Assembly (NCBI GenBank): GCA_032622095.1
Contig: CP136067.1
Coordinates: 46,605,549 to 46,669,548, forward strand
DNA: 64,000 nt
Source: Siphonodentalium dalli
Taxonomy: Eukaryota > Mollusca > Scaphopoda > Gadilida > Siphonodentaliidae
Direction of reading: 5' to 3'
Positions 58,773-64,000 of this stretch are shown piece by piece; position 1 is the first letter of the stretch; the number at the start of each line of letters is the position of its first letter. Below the pieces are notes generated by a model. The model did no database searches and was not told where the DNA came from. It saw only the letters and a program-made list of their open reading frames with translations. A program made the position numbers and the translations under genes.

Positions 58773-59228
58773 TACATATGGAGAATGGAGGGGGTGCGTG
58801 GTTTCGTGTATTCTTACATGAAGGATATACCAAAATTTACCCCCACCCCAATAATACTTAATCCTATAGGATTAAGCATTATTGTGGGTGGGTCAATTTT
58901 TTTCTGGGGTACTGTATTGTAGAGCTTGTACATTTGGCAGCATGTACGGGCTGAACCTTCACAAATGACGAATGAAATAGTTCCACTTTCGAAAAATGTT
59001 CATCGTTGCAATAAATCGTCGACTAAGAATTTTCTGTCATGTATAAACGTATAAACATGTTCACTTGTCTAATATAGTACCAATATATCTCCCATGGCAA
59101 ACACAGTTTGTCTATTTGTAAATATTTCATATCAATACGCATTTATCGGAATTCATGCAGGTGAAAAGTTGTGACGTATATGCATGTCGTTTTCACGCGA
59201 GCCATGTCGATTTCACTTCACTCAAACA
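58773..59228. other. Spacer with one palindrome
   Basis: A palindrome around 58843-58892 (AATACTTAATCCTATAGG and complement, between CCCCACCCC and GGGTGGG) is the only structure. No gene recognised. Confidence 0.45.
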
Positions 59229-59690
59229 TTAAGATGCATAATCCGATTAAGCGCCCCACAATTACTATTTATTTGGATTCGGGGGTAAAAATATTTCATT
59301 GGAGTCGAGGAACCCACCTATCAAAGCTCATAGTTACTAGATATCGATTTTTGAATCTATTATTTTTCACCATCGATACTTAATAGTGGCCCAGTAAAAA
59401 GTCGACGAGCCTACGGTCTCGGACCAAATTGCGGATGAAGATGGATAACTCTAAAATCAAGAGGCTTTGTGTTGATAATATGGCCAAATTTCGACGAACA
59501 ACATGTTGATAAATAACACGTTTCAGGCAATTTTATACTATATAGTTGGCAGTCACTAGCATTATTTTTGGGCAATTAATCAATTCTGATAACTGAAGCG
59601 GCATTTCCAAAAAATGTTGTTGTTGTTGTTGTTGTTGTTGTTGGAATCTGATTATATGAGGACCATCGAACGGGATTTAGTACCTTTAAC
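59229..59690. mobile_element. Diverged AAAGGTACTCAA-ended element
   Basis: Right end GGGATTTAGTACCTTTAA; internal GGATTCGGGGGTAAAAATAT, AACAACATGTTGATAAATAA and a (TTG)n run at about 59617-59642. The left terminus is degraded. Related to 7732-8208, 10605-10931 and 30148-30620. Confidence 0.7.
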
Positions 59691-60290
59691 CCTGTAACCC
59701 GCTTTGTTTCTATACGGTATATATCGAAATCATCCACGATAATCATGAACATGCATGCACAGAATTAATGAGGCTCTTGGTTTGGGAGAGAAATGATTCA
59801 TCGTGACCTGGGATATGGGTATGGAAAAGTCACCCTCGGCAAGCCTCGTGTCCGCGCGACCCAAATATCTGGCCCCGAGGGCAAGATTTTGTCCATCTCA
59901 CATCCCAGGTCATGATGGATAATATTAGTCTCCAGATGAGCGAGTGCGCGGAAATGGTGCATGGTAGGCTACGCATCACATTTACTGTAGGGGAGACCCG
60001 GGCAAAGCGGATCACGTAATGGTTTCTTGTACAAAATGCAACCGGCAATCAGAATTATTAGCACTGTCAGTTTCTAATCATGATGGCATAACATTTGACG
60101 GATGATGCATTAAGAAACATCTATTGGTTTGGTTGCTATGGTGATTTTTAATTTTGATCCGCTTTACCCGGCCGTTGGGCAAATCGGATCACCACATCGG
60201 GCAAAGCGGATCAGCAAACGAATACTTCTGAAAATGCAATAATTTTCAACTATTCATATGCTTTTTAGTTTTATTTATTACAATAATACA
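59691..60290. other. Spacer with a repeated GGGCAAAGCGGATCA motif
   Basis: The motif occurs at about 60000, inverted at about 60154-60170, with a one-base variant at about 60177 and again at about 60199. No gene recognised. Confidence 0.5.
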
Positions 60291-61209
60291 TTTGGCGTCA
60301 TTTGGCCAAAAAACATGGCCGCCAGCAGCCATCTTTGATTTTATTCTTTGCATGACTAAATTGTTTGGCACGGGCTATAGGTCGTACCTTTATTCGGATC
60401 ATGAAATTTTTCATGGATGTTGACAATGACATGTAGATGGGAATGAGTCATTTTGGGGTAATTCGGTCAAAAAACATGGCCGCCAGCAGCCATCTTGGAT
60501 TTTACTCTTTGCATGACTAAATCCTATGGCACACCCTACAGTCCACTTCCCTCATCCGATCATCACCAAACTTCATATTAATTTTGATATTGATCTACTA
60601 GATGGAAGCTATCAAATGTTTTTGAATTTCATTGGAAAACATAGCCATCAGCAACCATCTTGGATTTTACTTTATATATCTCTTCATGTTGATAATCTAG
60701 TATTACTTAGACCTTTCAAATTTCCACATTCCTAAACGCACCATTGACTGAAACACATGAAATTATTCCCTTTCCAAGTTGAGCTGCAGTGTCATTGACA
60801 CTTTCATTTTGTAGATGCCCAGGGAATCCCATAATCGATTCGTGCCAATACAAATGCATTATCAAGAGTGAACTGAGGTCATTATCAGATGAATAAAGAA
60901 ACTGACTCAAAGTATGAAATATTTGCCATTTATTATATATTTTGCATGCACCAGCCAGACAATGGTACTACACCGATGAGCTGTTGTTTGGGGACCCATC
61001 ATTGAGCGGCGATTCATTTGATTGGCTATCCGGTCATTCCCATATAACATGCAGCCAATCATATTCGCTCATTTTGAAATGCGTGCAGCCAATAATAATC
61101 GTATTATCGTTGGGTCTTGTTGGATGTCTCTCTTCTTTCTAGCCGTATTTAAACAGGATGGTCCATCACAGTCACTGGAGCAGATCACAAAATAACATTC
61201 AAATATGAT

Positions 61210-61386
61210 ATGACGAATCCTTGGAAACCAGAATCCTGGGAAGGGTGTCGTTATCGCTGTCCGTCCAGTGGTTGTGAATCCCTCGTTTTCGGGCACTACA
61301 TGGTCATCACCACAACCGGCAGAGTAAAGTTTGTACCTGTCAATTTAAAAAATTGTTTCAAGATCGGAGAAACTGTTTCTGAGTGA
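61210..61386 (+). CDS. Small four-cysteine ORF, copy 5
   Basis: Intact 58-codon frame with GHYMV and S37G. TATTTAAA lies at 61146. Its frame survives although this copy is truncated and interrupted just downstream. Confidence 0.4.
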   Translation: MTNPWKPESWEGCRYRCPSSGCESLVFGHYMVITTTGRVKFVPVNLKNCFKIGETVSE

Positions 61387-61437
61387 ACAAATATTGGGCT
61401 GGCTCTCGTCGCGTACAGTACTTGAATCAATACTATT

Positions 61438-62011
61438 TAATAAATAGAGCATGGCTTGGAGTGAAATACGCCGATATAGTGCATAGTGAGGTTGTGTAGT
61501 TCACGACGCGAAGCGGAGTGAACTACACAACCGCACTATGCACTATATCGGCGTATTTCACGACAAGTCATGCTCTAATTATTATATTGTATCGAACAAA
61601 TGCAGAAATTAAAGGCAAACCAGTGGGCAAACACCATTTTTTTTAAAAGAAAAATAAATAATATGTAAAAAAAAAATCCTCTTTGTTCAGGTTTGTTTGT
61701 TTGTTTTTAATTAATTCTTTGTAATTTTGATTTAGCAGTAGGAAACTACTATTTTCAACTTTTACTAAGTTCAGACAATTGATGTTCGCCTTACTGAAGC
61801 TTTAATTTGGATCAGCGGCGAAATAACAAGTAGTTTCAGAACAAAGTTTGATGTAGTGTTCGTTACTATTTTTAGTAGTCAAAACTACATATGCATAGTG
61901 CACGATGGGAGAGACTTGAAGGCGTAGTATACAACTACGACTAATAGAGTCGAGTAGCCAACCAATTGGAAAGCTTGATTTCAATAACAAAGTCACGTGA
62001 GATACAATATT
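61438..62011. mobile_element. 574-bp insertion with a large hairpin at its left end
   Basis: Comparison with other units (AATCAATACTATTACATTAT) defines the insertion precisely. The left end is a ~127-bp imperfect palindrome (about 61449-61575; AGAGCATGGCTTG / CAAGTCATGCTCT outer arms, GTTGTGTAGTTCAC / GTGAACTACACAAC inner arms). A TATT/ATT repeat at both edges may be a short target duplication. No transposase seen; superfamily unknown. Confidence 0.8.
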
Positions 62012-63332
62012 ACATTATAGCAGTGCTTACGATCAGGTAATTAAAGGCCCACTTACAGTAATGCTCCAAGTAATTGACTTCTTAACCACAGCAGAATTAT
62101 GGGTAACTTTTCAGGATTTAGTCGGAAATATGGCTTGTTGCCATTCATCGGAAAGCTCTCCCCGAGACTCGCAAATATAAGAGTATGCGCTGGTACATGA
62201 TCTTTAATGCTGCACCAGCGCAGCTTCAGTCATGGAAGGATTAAGAGGGCACACTTATACATGTATGGTGGACACTTGGTCTTGATCAAATGTCAGAAAT
62301 CTTGGTTAACAAATACCAACACGTTGACGTATATCCTTGGTGCTTAATTGGCACATGGGACCAAAGGGGGCATGGCCTCGCCTGCTATGGGAGACATAAT
62401 CACATTGAAGTTCCAAAATGGTGAATATTGTGATGTACACATATTGGAAACCTCGATTATGCAATGTGTTGTCTGCCAATTTGGGGAAATTATATAGAGA
62501 AACTAAACTAAAAAAGAAATAGAATCTGAGTTTCTATAGAAATTTGAAAATGAAAAAACTTTCCAGAGAAGATGAGGCCTAAGCAGAATGAGGTCACAAG
62601 AGAGTGAATTTAGTGATGCTATGCGGGATATATAGCGTCACTAAATTCACCCTCTGGGGACTTCATTCTGCAAATAACAGACACTCTTTAATCAGGCTTG
62701 GGTGCAGATATGTTATACTTGATGTAGGTCTTCATCGTGGTGTGTTTTAATTAGCATACATGTATCTTCAGAAACGATTGAAAATTAAAACTGAACAACA
62801 ATTACTTATGTTGACAATAAATTTATTAATCAGAGGGACATTCTGTTATTGAATAAAATGACAACACTATTTTGTTTCAAAAAGAGCAAGCCTTGAAATA
62901 GTGTGTGTGTCATTTGCATAATGAGGTCCCCAGAGGGTGAATTTAGTGATGCTAGCCCACCATGCGGGTAGCATCTTGTCTTGTCTGTTGTTATGTTCCC
63001 TCGTTGGTTTTTCGAGGCACCTCAGTGAATGAGTAATCCTAATAACTGTTCTCCAGAATCGCGTAATATACAGGTGTTGGTTTGCAGCTGCAAAGCGTAT
63101 CGGTTATTGGCATATATACATGTAGTCTTCGTTTTCCTGTAGCTGTGTACTTGAAGTTAGATTTAAAATATTGAGGGCACTGACGGTCAGGTTCTCACAG
63201 TCTGTGATATTGACCGTCTGTGATATTGACAGAAGTGATATTGTTTTTTAACACATTTTTTCCATTGATGGGCAATTCTGAAGAATTGTAGAGAGTTACA
63301 ATTATTCCGCGAAAAAGCGGGCTATCGCTTTA

Positions 63333-63783
63333 GGTTACACTGGTGTAAATAAGGTTCCGAGTGACATCTGGCGGATGCGGGAGGAATATATAGGAGAGAA
63401 TAAAATAGACACTGGGCCCTGATTGGTCAATAGCCTTGTGTGCTTTTCACATAAAAAAATCATCACACCTCTTCCCTATGATTTCCCATAGGTAAAATAA
63501 CCATTGGCACAGGAATTAACCCTTTGTAGTGAAGTTTGAATTTTTTGGTGTGGTCTAAAATATGACTGTATTTTTTTATGCGGTTCTGACACTAGTTACG
63601 AAAACATAAGATTTAAAGGCGAATTCCCTGCTAGACAGACATGATTTTTTTGTGTAAAAAGTTTCCCAAAATGTCAATTTTTCAGATTTAAAGAAAATTT
63701 TGGACCCAACATTTATATTGCCAACACTATACGCTAAAACGTTAGCACTGAGGCCTATGGAAAACATTTACACCAGTGTAACC
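63333..63783. mobile_element. TA-flanked 451-bp MITE at unit junction (copy 5)
   Basis: Same element as 35863-36313. Confidence 0.85.
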
Positions 63784-63858
63784 TATAGTGGACAATATAT
63801 GTGCGAAGTTTGGTGATTTAATCCAGAAGTGAACGATTCTTCCGTTATTGTGCACTAG
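63784..63858 (+). repeat. Start of a further tandem unit, cut off
   Basis: The first 75 bp of the unit (TATAGTGGACAATATATG...) follow the junction and stop at CACTAGAG, where unrelated GC-rich sequence begins. Confidence 0.9.
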
Positions 63859-64000
63859 AGCCCGAAGCCGCCATCGCACGCCGCCGCCGCCAGCCATATT
63901 GGCCACAAGCCGCCGCCAGCCATATTATTTCTAACGCCAACCACATTTCAAAATCTCCGCCGCCGGAATTGTAAAATGGCTGAGCCGTGTGCATGGGCTT
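63859..64000. other. GC-rich GCC-repeat segment at window end
   Basis: Short CGCCGCCGCCAGCCATAT repeats occur, then an ATG at 63976 in good context (AAAATGG) that stays open for eight codons to the window edge. It could be the 5' end of a gene or another repeat; there is too little sequence to decide. Confidence 0.3.

Larger units (their letters stand above)
60291..63783 (+). repeat. Tandem segmental duplication, copy 5 (5'-truncated, interrupted)
   Basis: Begins inside the ~160-bp monomers and runs to the unit end. It is interrupted at 61438-62011 by a 574-bp insertion absent from all other copies. Separated from copy 4 by the TIR pair, minisatellite and telomere-like tract. Confidence 0.92.

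Noticed and set aside
1-64000. CRISPR arrays, bacterial operons, tRNA or rRNA genes.
   Set aside because: Regular repeats lack spacer structure of CRISPR type, no ribosomal or tRNA sequence was recognised, and the spliced gene and transposons are eukaryotic.

Overview
The window reads as animal nuclear DNA, most likely from a bivalve mollusc. It is AT-rich, has spliced coding exons, an interstitial TTAGGG-type telomere tract, dense short inverted-repeat transposons, and arrays of ~160-bp monomers behind a short leader, as in the pearl/BIV160/HINE elements described in bivalves. The bivalve assignment is inference; no mitochondrial or rRNA marker is present. No bacterial operon, CRISPR array or phage is visible.

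The only confident host gene is a plus-strand, three-exon gene (13240-13390, 17674-18702, 21792-22132). Both junctions have GT/AG borders and compatible phase. From the ATG at 13252 the joined frame gives 502 residues: a short N-terminal exon, a long low-complexity middle exon with a sumoylation-type VKSE motif, and three C-terminal C2H2 zinc fingers. It looks like a nuclear DNA-binding regulator. A minus-strand relic at about 276-1620 resembles the vertnin-like family, and a fragment at 56614-56850 resembles the zinc-binding loop of His-Me/HNH homing endonucleases.

Layout. 1-1640: hAT-like MITEs and the vertnin-like relic. 2338-5834: alternating 214/152-bp tandem array split by a 1.97-kb TA-flanked element. 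6051-12850: piggyBac-like (TTAA) MITEs, monomer repeats, fold-back elements. 13240-22132: the zinc-finger gene; its introns hold several MITEs, one starting 5 bp inside intron 2, and a three-level nest (hAT-like, then two TTAA elements). 22732-30620: duplicated blocks, palindromes, a perfect TA MITE, a long inverted repeat. 30947-54402 and 60291-63858: a tandem segmental duplication with a ~4.81-kb unit (three full copies, one long copy carrying extra MITEs, one truncated copy, one interrupted copy). 55046-56464: two related TIR elements. 56822-58716: a ~39-bp minisatellite that flips strand and ends at telomere-like repeats.

Most interesting point: every sufficiently complete 4.81-kb unit carries a promoter-like block (three CCAAT boxes and TATTTAAA) followed, 64 bp after the TATA start, by an intact 58-codon ORF. 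It is open in all six copies and encodes a small four-cysteine protein I do not recognise. It could be an undescribed tandemly amplified gene family, though recent duplication alone could also explain the intact frames. Paralogous empty sites inside the window also prove several TTAA insertions.
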